A program made the position numbers and the translations under genes. From Flavobacteriaceae bacterium (lineage in GTDB: Bacteria; Bacteroidota; Bacteroidia; Flavobacteriales; Flavobacteriaceae), in assembly GCA_027081505.1 (NCBI GenBank), contig JALWKK010000102.1, forward strand, positions 1 through 64,000: a stretch of 64,000 nt of DNA, in the 5' to 3' direction. Below are positions 8,249 to 17,992 of the stretch, piece by piece (the first letter of the stretch is position 1; each line of letters opens with the position of its first letter). The notes beneath the pieces are model-generated. The model was not told where the DNA came from and searched no databases. It saw only the letters and a program-made list of their open reading frames with translations.

Positions 8249-9724
8249 ATGGCAAAGAATTTAACAAAACGAAGCGAAGATTATTCAAAATGGTATAACG
8301 AATTGGTTATCCAAGCCGATTTAGCCGAAAACTCCGGAGTAAGAGGTTGTATGGTAATTAAGCCGTACGGATATGCGATTTGGGAAAGAATGCAAGCCGA
8401 ACTGGATAGAATGTTTAAAGAAACCGGTCATGTAAACGCCTATTTTCCTGTTTTTATACCTAAATCATACTTTAGCAAGGAAGCCAGCCACGTAGATGGA
8501 TTTGCAAAAGAGTGTGCTGTTGTTACACATTATAGATTAAAAAACGACCCGAACGGAAAAGGAGTTATCGTAGATCCCGATGCTAAATTGGAAGAAGAAT
8601 TAATTGTTCGCCCTACTTCCGAAACCATAATTTGGGATACATACCGAAAATGGATTCAGTCCTACCGAGATTTACCTTTGCTCATTAATCAATGGGCAAA
8701 CGTCGTGCGTTGGGAAATGCGAACGCGTCTTTTTTTACGAACAGCCGAGTTTTTATGGCAAGAAGGACACACCGCACATGCGACTCGTCAAGAAGCAGTT
8801 GAAGAAGCAGAAAAAATGCTTGAAGTATATGCTCATTTTGCCGAAAATTATATGGCAATTCCGGTAATAAAAGGAGTAAAAACCGAAAGTGAACGTTTTG
8901 CAGGAGCATTAGAAACATATTGTATCGAAGCCCTAATGCAGGATGGAAAAGCCTTGCAAGCCGGAACATCACATTTTCTCGGGCAAAATTTTGCCAAAGC
9001 GTTTGATGTAAAATTTGCTGCCAAAGACGGAAAATTGGATTATGTTTGGGCAACGTCTTGGGGAGTTTCTACACGGTTGATGGGAGCCTTAATTATGACT
9101 CATAGCGATGATAACGGGCTGGTTTTACCTCCTAATTTAGCTCCTTACCAAGTAGTAATTGTGCCTATTTATAGAAATCAAGAACAATTTGATGCAGTAA
9201 GCAAAGTGGCAGAAAAATTACAAAAAGAACTTAGAGAGAAAGGTTTGCGTGTTAAGTTTGATAACAGAGATACCCATAAACCCGGGTGGAAATTTAACGA
9301 ATACGAATTAAAGGGAGTGCCGGTGCGTATTGCGATTGGACCTAAGGATATTGAAAAAAATACGGCAGAACTTGCCAGAAGAGATACACTGGAAAAAGAA
9401 TTTGTACCAATGGATGCTGTTGTAGGCAAAGTAGAAAAATTAATGCAAGAAATACAAACCAATTTATTGAAAAAAGCTCTAAATTATAGAAAAGAACATA
9501 CCACGAAAGTAGATACCTATGATGACTTTAAAGATGTTTTAATACATAAAGGAGGGTTTGTGTTGGCACACTGGGATGGAACACCTGAGACGGAAGAACG
9601 AATAAAAAATGAAACAAAAGCAACTATTAGATGTATCCCGTTAGCGGGAGAAAAAGAAGCCGGAACCTGCATAGTTACTGGAAAACCATCCAATCAAAGA
9701 GTGATTTTTGCAAAGGCATATTAA
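8249..9724 (+). CDS. proS: prolyl-tRNA synthetase, archaeal/eukaryote-like type
   Basis: ProRS charges tRNA-Pro with proline in the cytoplasm. At 491 residues it lacks the editing insertion of the E. coli type and has the C-terminal zinc-like/extension domain of the archaeal/eukaryotic type, ending in a Tyr (FAKAY). Class II motifs are visible: motif 2 around [22 protein letters not shown] and motif 3 region [14 protein letters not shown]-like sequence near residue 270. The anticodon-binding domain starts near residue 300 ([11 protein letters not shown]). It starts 103 nt from the divergent lipoprotein gene. tRNA-Pro lies 3 kb away. Confidence 0.96.
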   Translation: MAKNLTKRSEDYSKWYNELVIQADLAENSGVRGCMVIKPYGYAIWERMQAELDRMFKETGHVNAYFPVFIPKSYFSKEASHVDGFAKECAVVTHYRLKNDPNGKGVIVDPDAKLEEELIVRPTSETIIWDTYRKWIQSYRDLPLLINQWANVVRWEMRTRLFLRTAEFLWQEGHTAHATRQEAVEEAEKMLEVYAHFAENYMAIPVIKGVKTESERFAGALETYCIEALMQDGKALQAGTSHFLGQNFAKAFDVKFAAKDGKLDYVWATSWGVSTRLMGALIMTHSDDNGLVLPPNLAPYQVVIVPIYRNQEQFDAVSKVAEKLQKELREKGLRVKFDNRDTHKPGWKFNEYELKGVPVRIAIGPKDIEKNTAELARRDTLEKEFVPMDAVVGKVEKLMQEIQTNLLKKALNYRKEHTTKVDTYDDFKDVLIHKGGFVLAHWDGTPETEERIKNETKATIRCIPLAGEKEAGTCIVTGKPSNQRVIFAKAY

Positions 9725-9751
9725 TTTTTTTTGAAATTTTTTGCTTAAGAC

Positions 9752-9781
9752 TTGTTGCATTAAAAAATAGTTGTATTTTTG
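9752..9781 (+). promoter_or_regulatory. promoter for tRNA-Glu and rpsT
   Basis: A TTG at 9752-9754 and TATTTTTG at 9774-9781 are separated by 19 nt. This matches the Bacteroidota vegetative promoter pattern TTG-N(17-23)-TAnnTTTG. The tRNA begins 23 nt after the box. Confidence 0.75.
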
Positions 9782-9803
9782 CATCCGCATTGAAATAAAA
9801 AAT

Positions 9804-9875
9804 GGTCCGTTCGTCTAGGGGTTAGGACGCCAGGTTTTCATCCTGGTAACAGGGGTTCGATTCCCCTACGGACTA
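9804..9875 (+). tRNA. tRNA-Glu (anticodon TTC)
   Basis: A complete 72-nt cloverleaf. The acceptor is GGTCCGT/ACGGACT with a G-U first pair. The anticodon arm is CCAGG-TTTTCAT-CCTGG with TTC at positions 34-36, and the T arm is GGGG-TTCGATT-CCCC. CCA is not encoded. It lies 21 nt before rpsT and both appear to share one promoter. Confidence 0.97.
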
Positions 9876-9896
9876 CAAAAATTTAAAAAACAAAGA

Positions 9897-10148
9897 ATGG
9901 CAAATCATAAGTCGGCTTTAAAAAGAATTAGAAGTAATGAAGTGAGACGCTTACGCAATCGTTTTCAGCACAAAACAACGCGTAATGCAATTAAAAAATT
10001 AAGAGGAGTTACCGATAAAAAAGAGGCGGAAAAAATGTTTCCATTAGTTGTTTCCATGATTGATAAATTAGCCAAAAGAAACATCATTCATAATAACAAA
10101 GCAGCTAATTTAAAATCTAAACTCGCCAAGCACATAGCTTCTTTGTAG
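9897..10148 (+). CDS. rpsT: 30S ribosomal protein S20
   Basis: The 83-residue basic protein matches S20 in length and N-terminus ([21 protein letters not shown]). It binds 16S rRNA early in small-subunit assembly. The start is 21 nt after tRNA-Glu, so the mRNA is probably released by tRNA 3' processing. A strong terminator follows. Confidence 0.97.
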   Translation: MANHKSALKRIRSNEVRRLRNRFQHKTTRNAIKKLRGVTDKKEAEKMFPLVVSMIDKLAKRNIIHNNKAANLKSKLAKHIASL

Positions 10149-10172
10149 AAAACATTTTGCTTTAAAAATCAA

Positions 10173-10210
10173 ACTCTTTGCAAATATGTAAAGAGTTTTT
10201 TTTTTTTTTT
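10173..10210 (+). terminator. intrinsic terminator after rpsT
   Basis: AAACTCTTT and AAAGAGTTT form a 9-bp stem around a 10-nt loop. A run of 13 T runs out from the 3' arm. Confidence 0.92.
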
Positions 10211-10232
10211 GGTGTCTTTTTTAACTAAAACA

Positions 10233-10685
10233 TTATAGCGTTACACTACGAGGTACCATAGCGGTATAGTCGCCGCCGTTTCTTATTACGTCTCTAACAA
10301 TGGATGAAGAAACATTTGAAATACAAGGATTGCTAACTAAAAATACGGTTTCGATTTCTTTTAACCGGGTGTTGGTTTGAGCAATGGCTTGTTCGTAAGC
10401 AAAATCGGATGCATTGCGAAGCCCTCTAAGAATAAACTGTGCATTTTGTTGTTTGCAAAAATCTACTGTTAAGCCGGAGTATGTTTTTACAATAATATTT
10501 TTATAATCTTTAAATGTAGCCTCTATATGATCTTTTCGATCTTCCAACGAAAACATATATTTTTTTTCGGCATTCACGCCAATGGCAATAATAATTTCGT
10601 CAAAAAGCAATAAACCTCTTTTAATGATATCAATGTGTCCAACGGTTACGGGATCAAAAGATCCTGGAAAAACAGCTCGTTTCAT
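10233..10685 (-). CDS. coaD: phosphopantetheine adenylyltransferase
   Basis: CoaD transfers AMP from ATP to 4'-phosphopantetheine to make dephospho-CoA. The 150-residue length is typical. The nucleotidyltransferase motif GSFDPVTVGHIDII (T/HxGH) is at the N-terminus and the second signature appears as VSSSIVRDVIRNGGD, matching the ISSTxVR region. It lies 76 nt downstream of ddl on the same strand, a pairing common in Flavobacteriia. Confidence 0.96.
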   Translation of the reverse strand: MKRAVFPGSFDPVTVGHIDIIKRGLLLFDEIIIAIGVNAEKKYMFSLEDRKDHIEATFKDYKNIIVKTYSGLTVDFCKQQNAQFILRGLRNASDFAYEQAIAQTNTRLKEIETVFLVSNPCISNVSSSIVRDVIRNGGDYTAMVPRSVTL

Positions 10686-10761
10686 CTGTTTGATAAATTA
10701 TAATTATTTGATTTAAAAGAAATTCCGAACATTTTAAACACCCGGAAGTTCTTAGCTTTTG

Positions 10762-11739
10762 CTAAGATACTACATTTTCAACGAGTATGTTGAAAAAATC
10801 ACTTAGACTCATCCCACTTTCCAACACTTGCTTCGGAACAATACTTTCTTTCGATAATCCGGGATTGGTATTAATTTCAATAAAATAAGGAACTCCGTCT
10901 TGTATAATAAAATCGGTCCGGGTGATACCTTTCATATTCAGTAATTTATAAATGCGTTTGGACTCCTTTTTAACTAAGGCAGTTTCTTCTTCAGAAATAC
11001 GAGCCGGTGTGATTTCTTGAGATTTACCCAAGTATTTTGCTTCATAATCAAAAAAATCATTTTCAGAAACAATTTCGGTAGGAGGGAGCACCGTAATATT
11101 GTTACCATTATTAAAAACACCTACTGAAACTTCGATTCCGTTAAGGGCGGTTTCAATAAGTATTTCATTGTCTTCTGTAAAAGCTTTATTTAGAGCGTTC
11201 TCAAATTCTTTAAGGGTATTTACCTTGCTTATGCCAAAACTTGACCCGGCTCGATTGGGTTTTACAAAACAAGGAAGCCCAACTCTATTTATTATTTCAC
11301 TTATGTGGTATGATTCTCCTTTATTAAGATAAAAAGAAGTGGCACATTTTATCCCGAATTGCTTTAAAACCGTAAGACAATCACGTTTGTTAAAACTTAG
11401 TGCAGCCGGATAAAAATCCGGGCTGGTATGCGGAATTTTTACTAAATCGAAATAAGCCTGTAACATACCGTCTTCTCCCGGTGTACCATGCACGGTATTA
11501 TAAACTGCATCGGGTTGAATGATTTTATCTTCAAATTGAAAACTAAAATCATGTTTGTTAATGGTAATTTTTTCGCCTTGAGGAGTAATATAAAACCAAC
11601 CTTCTTTTAAAATATGAACAGGATAAACAGCATATTTATTTTTGTCTAAATTTTCACAAACCGTTTGACCGCTACCTAACGAAATTTCACATTCATTTGA
11701 GTAACCACCCATAACAACCGCAATGTGCTTTTTATTCAT
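10762..11739 (-). CDS. ddl: D-alanine--D-alanine ligase
   Basis: Ddl joins two D-Ala for peptidoglycan precursor synthesis. The 325-residue ATP-grasp enzyme shows MGGYSNECEISLGSG at the N-terminus, GTPGEDGMLQ, the ATP-grasp loop FVKPNRAGSSFGIS, and the C-terminal metal and substrate loop FIEINTNPGLSKES. All expected blocks are present. The gene precedes coaD on the minus strand. Confidence 0.96.
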   Translation of the reverse strand: MNKKHIAVVMGGYSNECEISLGSGQTVCENLDKNKYAVYPVHILKEGWFYITPQGEKITINKHDFSFQFEDKIIQPDAVYNTVHGTPGEDGMLQAYFDLVKIPHTSPDFYPAALSFNKRDCLTVLKQFGIKCATSFYLNKGESYHISEIINRVGLPCFVKPNRAGSSFGISKVNTLKEFENALNKAFTEDNEILIETALNGIEVSVGVFNNGNNITVLPPTEIVSENDFFDYEAKYLGKSQEITPARISEEETALVKKESKRIYKLLNMKGITRTDFIIQDGVPYFIEINTNPGLSKESIVPKQVLESGMSLSDFFNILVENVVS

Positions 11740-11873
11740 ACCACTTAAAATGTTTTTAAAAATCCGGCTACTAAGATACTTTATTAACAGCTAAAATTAA
11801 ACCGAAATCATAAAATCTTTATCGGAGAAACATCAATCTTAAAACAGAAGTTAAAAATTCATAGAAATCTTTC

Positions 11874-11881
11874 TATCTTTG
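11874..11881 (+). promoter_or_regulatory. -7 box very close to the HMG-CoA lyase start
   Basis: TATCTTTG matches the TAnnTTTG box and ends 5 nt before the ATG at 11887. If it is used, transcription would begin at or almost at the start codon. No clear TTG at the right distance was confirmed. Confidence 0.5.
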
Positions 11882-11886
11882 GGCTA

Positions 11887-12750
11887 ATGCAAAAAGTAAA
11901 ACTTATAGAGTGCCCAAGAGATGCCATGCAAGGGGTAAAAGATTGGATTCCAACGCAAAAGAAAATCCAATACATTCAATCGCTCTTGGGTTGTGGTTTT
12001 AACACCATTGATTTTGGAAGTTTTGTCTCTCCAAAAGCCATACCACAAATGCGAGATACTGCAGAAGTATTGGCCGGATTAGACTTATCCCAGACTCAAA
12101 CCAAGTTGCTTGCTATTGTTGCTAACGTAAGAGGAGCAACCGATGCATTACAATATCAAGAAGTAGACTATCTCGGATATCCGTTTTCTATATCTGAAAA
12201 TTTCCAGATGCGAAACACCCATAAAACCATTTCACAATCTATCGAAATTTTAAACGAAATACTCAATCTGGCAGATGCGAATAATAAACAAGTAGTCGCC
12301 TATTTATCGATGGGTTTTGGCAACCCGTATGGCGATCCTTGGAATGTTGAAATAGTTGGAGAATGGACACAGAGATTAGCTTCTATGGGAGTAAAAATAC
12401 TTTCATTAAGCGACACGGTGGGTACTTCTACCCCTGAAATTATTACGTATCTGTTTTCTAATCTAATACCCGAGTTTACTCAAATTGAATTTGGCGCACA
12501 CCTCCATACCACACCTGCCAAATGGCACGAAAAAGTGGATGCAGCTTTTAAAGCCGGCTGCAGACGTTTTGACGGAGCCATTCAAGGATTTGGAGGTTGC
12601 CCAATGGCAAAAGACGAATTAACAGGCAATATGCCAACAGAGAAAATGCTTAGCTATTTTACAACTCATAAAGTTGAAACCGGAATTAACCCGATGTCGT
12701 TTGAAAGTGCGCATAACCAAGCAACAAAAATATTTTTAAATTATCACTAA
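11887..12750 (+). CDS. hydroxymethylglutaryl-CoA lyase-like aldolase
   Basis: A 287-residue member of the HMGL/DRE-TIM family. HMG-CoA lyase splits HMG-CoA into acetyl-CoA and acetoacetate, the last step of leucine breakdown. The N-terminal metal motif is ECPRDAMQGV, where classical enzymes have EVGPRDGLQ; Arg and Asp are kept. The metal His pair is in EFGAHLHTTP, and the catalytic Cys loop is GFGGCPMAKDELTGN. Neighbours do not belong to leucine catabolism, so the assignment rests on motifs. Confidence 0.88.
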   Translation: MQKVKLIECPRDAMQGVKDWIPTQKKIQYIQSLLGCGFNTIDFGSFVSPKAIPQMRDTAEVLAGLDLSQTQTKLLAIVANVRGATDALQYQEVDYLGYPFSISENFQMRNTHKTISQSIEILNEILNLADANNKQVVAYLSMGFGNPYGDPWNVEIVGEWTQRLASMGVKILSLSDTVGTSTPEIITYLFSNLIPEFTQIEFGAHLHTTPAKWHEKVDAAFKAGCRRFDGAIQGFGGCPMAKDELTGNMPTEKMLSYFTTHKVETGINPMSFESAHNQATKIFLNYH

Positions 12751-12774
12751 CAAATTATAAAACTTAGATTAATT

Positions 12775-14304
12775 ATGAAAAAAAACTCTATATTATTAAT
12801 GACTGTCGTATTTGCTGTTTTATTATCGGGTTGTAAAGAAAAAAAAAATCGAAAGCAAGACAACTCGTCAATTACCTTTAAATTTCTTCAGGTAAATGAT
12901 GTTTATGAAATAGCTCCGCTTGGAGGTGGTGCTTATGGAGGTATGGCAAGAGTTGCACATGTTCGAGATTCTATAGCTAAAGAAAATCCCAACACCTATT
13001 TGTTTATGGCAGGCGATTTTTTAAACCCTTCTTTACTGGGAACTATTAAAGTAGATGACGAACGGCTAAAAGGAAAACACATGGTTGAAGTTATGAATGC
13101 TATGTATTTTAACTTGGTAACTTTTGGAAATCACGAGTTTGATATTAAGGAAAATGAATTTCAACAACGGTTAAACGAATCTACTTTTCCTTGGATGTCT
13201 TCAAATGTAAGACACTTAACAAAAAACGATACCGTGCCGTTTCAAATTCAAAAGCCTAATGATACATTAGAAGTTGCAGACACCTATATTATTTCTGTAA
13301 GAGAGGGTGAAAAGGAAGTGAAAATAGGGTTTTTAGGAGTTACACTTCCGGCTAATCCTAAAGATTATGTGTATTACGGAGATATCTACAAAGAAGCCGA
13401 CAGAGCTTACAATAACCTAAAAGATAAAGTAGATATTGTTGTAGGACTTACTCATTTAGAAATAGAACAAGACAAAGAACTCGCCCGACAGTTATCCGAA
13501 ATACCTTTTATAATGGGAGGTCACGAACACAATGCGATGCTAGTAAAAGAAGGAGAAACCACCATTGCAAAAGCCGATGCCAATGCAAAGAGTATGTACA
13601 TTCACACTTTTACCTTCAACACTGATACCAAAGCGTTAACAGGAGATTCAGAACTGTTTTTTATTGATGACAAAGTAGCTTCCGACCCAAAAGTTGAAGC
13701 AATTGTCGGAAAATGGACCGGTTTGTTAGACGAAAAAATAAAAGAAATAATAGATGACCCGAATGAAATAATTTACACGGCTAAAAGTCCGCTTGACGGA
13801 ACAGATAGTGCCAGCCGAAGTATTCAAACAAATCTAGGCGATATTATAACACAGGCAATGGCTTGGGCATATAATAACAATGTAGATGCGGCATTGGTAA
13901 ACGGAGGCTCTATTCGGGTAGATGATATGCTACCGGCAGCCGTTTCGGGAATGGATATTTTTAGAGCTTTACCCTTTGGCGGAAATGTGGTTAAAGTAGC
14001 ACTAAAAGGAAAGCTTTTAAAAAAAGTCCTGGATTACGGAAAATCCAAACGAGGAAAAGGAGCTTACTTACAACGCTATAATGTAACCGAAGACCAACAA
14101 GGTAACTGGCTTATTGCCGGAAAGCTTATTAATTCTAACAAAACGTATAATGTTGCTTTTAGTGATTTTTTATTAAAAGGGTATGATATTCCTTTTTTAA
14201 CACCTGATAACAAAGGTGTTTTATCTGTTTACCGACCCGAAGAAACCGAACCTGCCGGTGATGTAAGAAAAGCCATTATTCTTTATTTGAAACAAAAGAA
14301 ATAG
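12775..14304 (+). CDS. 5'-nucleotidase/UshA-family phosphoesterase, lipoprotein
   Basis: A 509-residue two-domain nucleotidase with lipobox LLSGC (Cys20), so probably anchored in the cell envelope. The metallophosphatase domain has the first motif QVNDVYEI, then AGDFLNPS, FGNHEFD, THLE and GGHEHN. The first motif has Tyr where UshA has His (NDxHG). This is a recognised variant (NDVYE) in some bacterial and plant relatives. The C-terminal substrate domain has NGGSIRVDD and FGGNVVKVALKG. It likely dephosphorylates extracytoplasmic nucleotides or cyclic nucleotides. It lies 24 nt after the HMG-CoA lyase gene. Confidence 0.9.
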   Translation: MKKNSILLMTVVFAVLLSGCKEKKNRKQDNSSITFKFLQVNDVYEIAPLGGGAYGGMARVAHVRDSIAKENPNTYLFMAGDFLNPSLLGTIKVDDERLKGKHMVEVMNAMYFNLVTFGNHEFDIKENEFQQRLNESTFPWMSSNVRHLTKNDTVPFQIQKPNDTLEVADTYIISVREGEKEVKIGFLGVTLPANPKDYVYYGDIYKEADRAYNNLKDKVDIVVGLTHLEIEQDKELARQLSEIPFIMGGHEHNAMLVKEGETTIAKADANAKSMYIHTFTFNTDTKALTGDSELFFIDDKVASDPKVEAIVGKWTGLLDEKIKEIIDDPNEIIYTAKSPLDGTDSASRSIQTNLGDIITQAMAWAYNNNVDAALVNGGSIRVDDMLPAAVSGMDIFRALPFGGNVVKVALKGKLLKKVLDYGKSKRGKGAYLQRYNVTEDQQGNWLIAGKLINSNKTYNVAFSDFLLKGYDIPFLTPDNKGVLSVYRPEETEPAGDVRKAIILYLKQKK

Positions 14305-14712
14305 GAAGAACTTTTTTTAAGATTTATTAAGTTAAAATTTTAAAACCTTCAATTTTATTGAAGTAACATTAGTTTTTGCCATTGTTTAAAAACCTTGGCG
14401 AATGTCAAACTGTTGAAGAAATTCAAAATTAAATTAATAATTCAATCCGGATGATTTGATAAAAAATAAAATGAATTATATGAATCTGCCATTGAAAAAA
14501 AAGGAACAGTTAGGAACCTATCCCGATTATTTTTCAGGTCAAAATAATGTTAGATAACAGTTCTATTCTTTATTTCAAAGCTATGAAATTCTGATTTATA
14601 TAGCGTAAGTTCTATTAGTAAATGCAACATTTATCTAATAAAAAATAGTACATTTGCCTGCAATTAATTACTAACGGTTTTCAATTGTTAACGAAAACAA
14701 AATTTAATTGCC
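14305..14712. other. 408-nt intergenic region upstream of guaB
   Basis: The region holds a small hairpin (CTTCAA-TTTTA-TTGAAG at 14347-14363) just past the nucleotidase gene, and a -7 box close to guaB. A 28-codon reading at 14471-14557 (starting MNYMNLPLKKKEQLG) is open but has no supporting evidence. I see no riboswitch that I can name. Confidence 0.6.
14649..14656 (+). promoter_or_regulatory. -7 promoter box for guaB
   Basis: TACATTTG fits TAnnTTTG and lies 56 nt before the guaB ATG. I found no matching TTG at the expected spacing, so the -33 element is weak or absent. Confidence 0.5.
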
Positions 14713-16185
14713 ATGACTGCACACAATAATAAAATCGTAGGAGAGGGTTTAACATATGACGATGTACTATTGATACCGGCATATTCTGAAGTTTTACCAA
14801 GAGATGTTTCTATACAGTCTAAGTTTTCCAGAAACATAACCCTTAATGTACCTATTTTATCGGCTGCAATGGATACCGTTACCGAAAGTGCTATGGCAAT
14901 GGCAATGGCACGAGAAGGTGGAATAGGTGTTTTGCATAAAAATATGACCATAGCACAACAAGCCAATGAAGTTAGAAAAGTAAAACGCGCCGAAAGCGGA
15001 ATGATTCTCGATCCGGTTACCTTGCCTAAAGATGCCACCGTTGGAGATGCGAAAAAAACTATGAAAGAATACAGCATTGGCGGAATTCCCATTACCAGTC
15101 CGGAAGGAATACTCATAGGAATCGTTACCAACCGAGATTTGCGATTTGAAAAAAATAATGACAAACCCTTGCGTGAAGTGATGACCTCCAAGAACTTGGT
15201 AACCGTAAGTAAGGGAACCTCTTTGCAAGAAGCGGAGATTATTTTAAAACAAAATAAAATTGAAAAACTTCCGGTGGTTGATGATAACGGAAAGTTATTA
15301 GGGCTAATTACCTTTAGAGATATTACCAAAGTTACCCAAAAGCCTATTGCCAATAAAGACAGTTACGGTAGATTACGAGTAGCTGCAGCTATAGGAGTAA
15401 CAGCAGATGCTGTTGAGCGCACCCAAGCACTGGTGGAGGCACAAGTAGATGCAGTTATTGTAGATACGGCACACGGACATACCAAAGGAGTGGTAACGGT
15501 TTTAAAGCAAATAAAAAAGAATTTTCCGGAATTGGATGTTGTAGTTGGTAATATTGCTACGGCTCAAGCTGCAAAATATTTAGTTGAATCCGGAGCCGAT
15601 GCCGTAAAAGTAGGAATAGGTCCCGGTTCTATTTGTACCACCAGAGTAGTTGCAGGTGTTGGTTTTCCACAATTTTCTGCCGTAATGGAAGTATCAAGTG
15701 TCCTTAAAGGAACAGGAATTCCGGTAATTGCCGACGGAGGAGTACGTTATACCGGCGACATCGTAAAAGCAATAGCAGCCGGAGCAGATTGTGTAATGTT
15801 AGGCTCGCTACTTGCCGGAACAAAAGAATCGCCGGGCGAAACAATTATTTATGAAGGTAGAAAGTTTAAATCCTACCGTGGGATGGGAAGTGTGGAAGCT
15901 ATGAAAAAAGGCTCTAAAGACCGATATTTTCAAGATGTGGAAGACGATATTAAAAAATTGGTTCCCGAAGGTATCGTAGGACGAGTACCCTATAAAGGCG
16001 AGTTGGTTGAAAGTATGACACAGTTTATTGGAGGTCTGCGCGCCGGAATGGGATATTGCGGAGCCAAAGATATTCCCACTTTAAAAAATACAGCTAAATT
16101 TGTAAAAATAACTGCTTCAGGAATAAAAGAAAGTCATCCGCATAATGTGACCATTACTAAAGAAGCTCCAAATTATTCGAGGTAG
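14713..16185 (+). CDS. guaB: inosine-5'-monophosphate dehydrogenase
   Basis: IMPDH oxidises IMP to XMP with NAD+, the committed step of GMP synthesis. The 490-residue length is normal. The N-terminal part of the barrel ([15 protein letters not shown]) is followed by a two-CBS regulatory insert (about residues 95-210). The catalytic loop is [13 protein letters not shown], and the flap has [10 protein letters not shown] and GRVPYKG. Confidence 0.98.
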   Translation: MTAHNNKIVGEGLTYDDVLLIPAYSEVLPRDVSIQSKFSRNITLNVPILSAAMDTVTESAMAMAMAREGGIGVLHKNMTIAQQANEVRKVKRAESGMILDPVTLPKDATVGDAKKTMKEYSIGGIPITSPEGILIGIVTNRDLRFEKNNDKPLREVMTSKNLVTVSKGTSLQEAEIILKQNKIEKLPVVDDNGKLLGLITFRDITKVTQKPIANKDSYGRLRVAAAIGVTADAVERTQALVEAQVDAVIVDTAHGHTKGVVTVLKQIKKNFPELDVVVGNIATAQAAKYLVESGADAVKVGIGPGSICTTRVVAGVGFPQFSAVMEVSSVLKGTGIPVIADGGVRYTGDIVKAIAAGADCVMLGSLLAGTKESPGETIIYEGRKFKSYRGMGSVEAMKKGSKDRYFQDVEDDIKKLVPEGIVGRVPYKGELVESMTQFIGGLRAGMGYCGAKDIPTLKNTAKFVKITASGIKESHPHNVTITKEAPNYSR

Positions 16186-16228
16186 TTAACTTTTTTAGTA
16201 ATTTATTTCATCATAATCTAATTCTAAA

Positions 16229-16852
16229 ATGGCTAAACTCATAAAATTATACAAAGACAATCCCGACCCGAAACGCATAAAAGAGGTAGTAGATGCATTA
16301 AGAAACGGTAGACTTGTAATATACCCCAGCGATACTGTATATGCCTTAGGTTGTGACATTACAAACAATAAAGCTTTGGAAAAAATAGCCCGAATAAAAG
16401 GAGTTAAACCGGATAAGGCAAACTTTTCATTTATTTGTAGCGATTTAAGCAACTTGTCCGATTATGTTAAACAAATAGACACACCAACTTTTAAAATTTT
16501 AAAACGAGCCTTACCGGGACCTTATACGTTTATATTACCTGGAAATAGCAACCTTCCCAAAGTTTTTAAAAAGAAAAAAGAAGTGGGTATTCGTGTGCCT
16601 GATAACAAAATTGTACAACTATTAGTGCAAGAATTAGGCAATCCAATCGTTTCTACATCAATAAAAGATGAAGACGAAATCTTAGAATATACCACAGACC
16701 CCGAACTTATCTATGAAAAATGGCAAAACTTAGTTGATGTTGTTATAGATGGAGGGTATGGTGATAATGTAGCCTCTACCGTAATAGATTTGACCGGAGA
16801 ACAACCCGAAGTAATTAGAAAAGGAAAAGGAAGTTTGGACATTATTTTTTAA
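16229..16852 (+). CDS. Sua5/YciO/YrdC-family protein
   Basis: A 207-residue protein of the family that includes threonylcarbamoyl-AMP synthase (TsaC/Sua5), which acts in t6A modification of tRNA. Visible blocks are YPSDTVYALGCD, RIKGVKPDKANFSFI, PGPYTFILPGN and VGIRVPDN. The single-domain length and the KGVKPDK segment resemble YciO, whose cellular role is less certain, so I do not give a symbol. The 3' end overlaps the convergent meaB gene by 11 nt. Confidence 0.88.
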   Translation: MAKLIKLYKDNPDPKRIKEVVDALRNGRLVIYPSDTVYALGCDITNNKALEKIARIKGVKPDKANFSFICSDLSNLSDYVKQIDTPTFKILKRALPGPYTFILPGNSNLPKVFKKKKEVGIRVPDNKIVQLLVQELGNPIVSTSIKDEDEILEYTTDPELIYEKWQNLVDVVIDGGYGDNVASTVIDLTGEQPEVIRKGKGSLDIIF

Positions 16853-17927
16853 AATAAGAAGTTAATAAATCTTCGGCTGCTTCAAAAGGTGTGGTGGTGT
16901 TATTTTTAATGGCTTTTAATTGGTTTGATAGCTCTTTTTTAATTGTTGCATTGTTATAAAAGTTATTTTTTAAAGCATTATTAATGGTCTCTAAAAGCCA
17001 AAACTTGTTTTGTTGGGTACGTTTTTGAGTAAAGTAACCGTTGTTTTTGGTTTGTTTTACATATTCTTGTATCATGCTCCATACTTCTTTTATACCTTGA
17101 TTTTTTAGAGCGCTACAAGTAAGCGTTTTTGGAGTCCAACCACTTTCTTTTACAGGATAAAGGTGTAAAGCTCGGTTAAATTCTGTTTTGGCAAGTCGAG
17201 CGGCTTTTAAGTTATCTCCATCTGCTTTGTTAATAACAATGGCATCTGCCATTTCTATAATACCGCGTTTAATTCCTTGCAATTCATCTCCTGCACCGGC
17301 TAATTTTAATAACAAAAAGAAATCGGTCATTGAGTGTACAACGGTTTCACTTTGTCCTACTCCTACGGTTTCTATGATAATGGTGTCAAAGCCGGCTGCT
17401 TCGCACAATACAATTGCTTCTCTTGTTTTTTTGGCAACTCCTCCCAAAGAATCTCCGGATGCAGACGGTCTAATAAAAGCGTTTTCTTCTTTTACCAACT
17501 CCTGCATTCTTGTTTTGTCTCCAAGAATACTTCCACCGGATAATGAGCTACTGGGATCTATGGCTAATACAGCAACTTTATGGTCTCTTTGGGTAAGAAG
17601 TTTTCCCAATTGTTCTATAAAAGTACTCTTTCCCACTCCGGGAACTCCGGTAATACCAACTCGAACCGATTTATTACTATAAGGTAAACAGCCTTTTATA
17701 ATTGCTTTTGCTTTTTCTTGATGCTTATAAGCTGTACTTTCTATAATGGTAATGGCTCTGCTTAATGCAGTTTTATTGCCTTTACGAATTTGACCGACCA
17801 GCTCTTCGGCAGAAGGATTTTTTTTTCGGTTTTCTTTGTAATTCTTGACAACGGTTTTGTTAAAAGAAGCAGGTGCAACAATACCTTTCACTTCAAGTAA
17901 AGCACTTTTGTTTTTACTCTTTGCCAT
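16842..17927 (-). CDS. meaB: MeaB/ArgK-family GTPase, methylmalonyl-CoA mutase chaperone
   Basis: This G3E-type P-loop GTPase loads and protects the B12-dependent methylmalonyl-CoA mutase. Motifs are Walker A GVPGVGKSTF, ETVGVGQSE (switch region), DELQGIKRG and the specificity motif NKADGDN. I choose the ATG at 17927 (MAKSKNKSALL), giving 361 residues, over the track start at 17954. The extra nine residues would be read from the terminator of the neighbouring gene. The mutase genes are not in the window. The 3' end overlaps the Sua5/YciO gene tail to tail. Confidence 0.93.
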   Translation of the reverse strand: MAKSKNKSALLEVKGIVAPASFNKTVVKNYKENRKKNPSAEELVGQIRKGNKTALSRAITIIESTAYKHQEKAKAIIKGCLPYSNKSVRVGITGVPGVGKSTFIEQLGKLLTQRDHKVAVLAIDPSSSLSGGSILGDKTRMQELVKEENAFIRPSASGDSLGGVAKKTREAIVLCEAAGFDTIIIETVGVGQSETVVHSMTDFFLLLKLAGAGDELQGIKRGIIEMADAIVINKADGDNLKAARLAKTEFNRALHLYPVKESGWTPKTLTCSALKNQGIKEVWSMIQEYVKQTKNNGYFTQKRTQQNKFWLLETINNALKNNFYNNATIKKELSNQLKAIKNNTTTPFEAAEDLLTSYFKK

Positions 17928-17944
17928 ACTGTAAAGATACAAAA

Positions 17945-17973
17945 AAAGCCCCAATCTTTAAGAAAGGGGCTTT
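17945..17973 (-). terminator. terminator of the 118-residue secreted protein gene
   Basis: On the minus strand AAAGCCCC pairs with GGGGCTTT around a 13-nt loop. A T-run follows. It sits 20 nt past the stop of the secreted protein gene and just upstream of meaB. Confidence 0.88.
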
Positions 17974-17992
17974 TTATTTTTATTAGACAAAT

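Noticed and set aside
14471-14557. 28-codon ORF upstream of guaB as a leader peptide
   Set aside because: Purine genes are not controlled by amino-acid attenuation, there is no paired terminator, and the codon content is unremarkable.
14688-15353. 221-codon antisense ORF in guaB
   Set aside because: It mirrors the conserved guaB frame and has no signals of its own.
17928-17954. Upstream start of meaB given by the ORF track
   Set aside because: The added residues would be translated from the neighbour's terminator and do not resemble MeaB N-termini.
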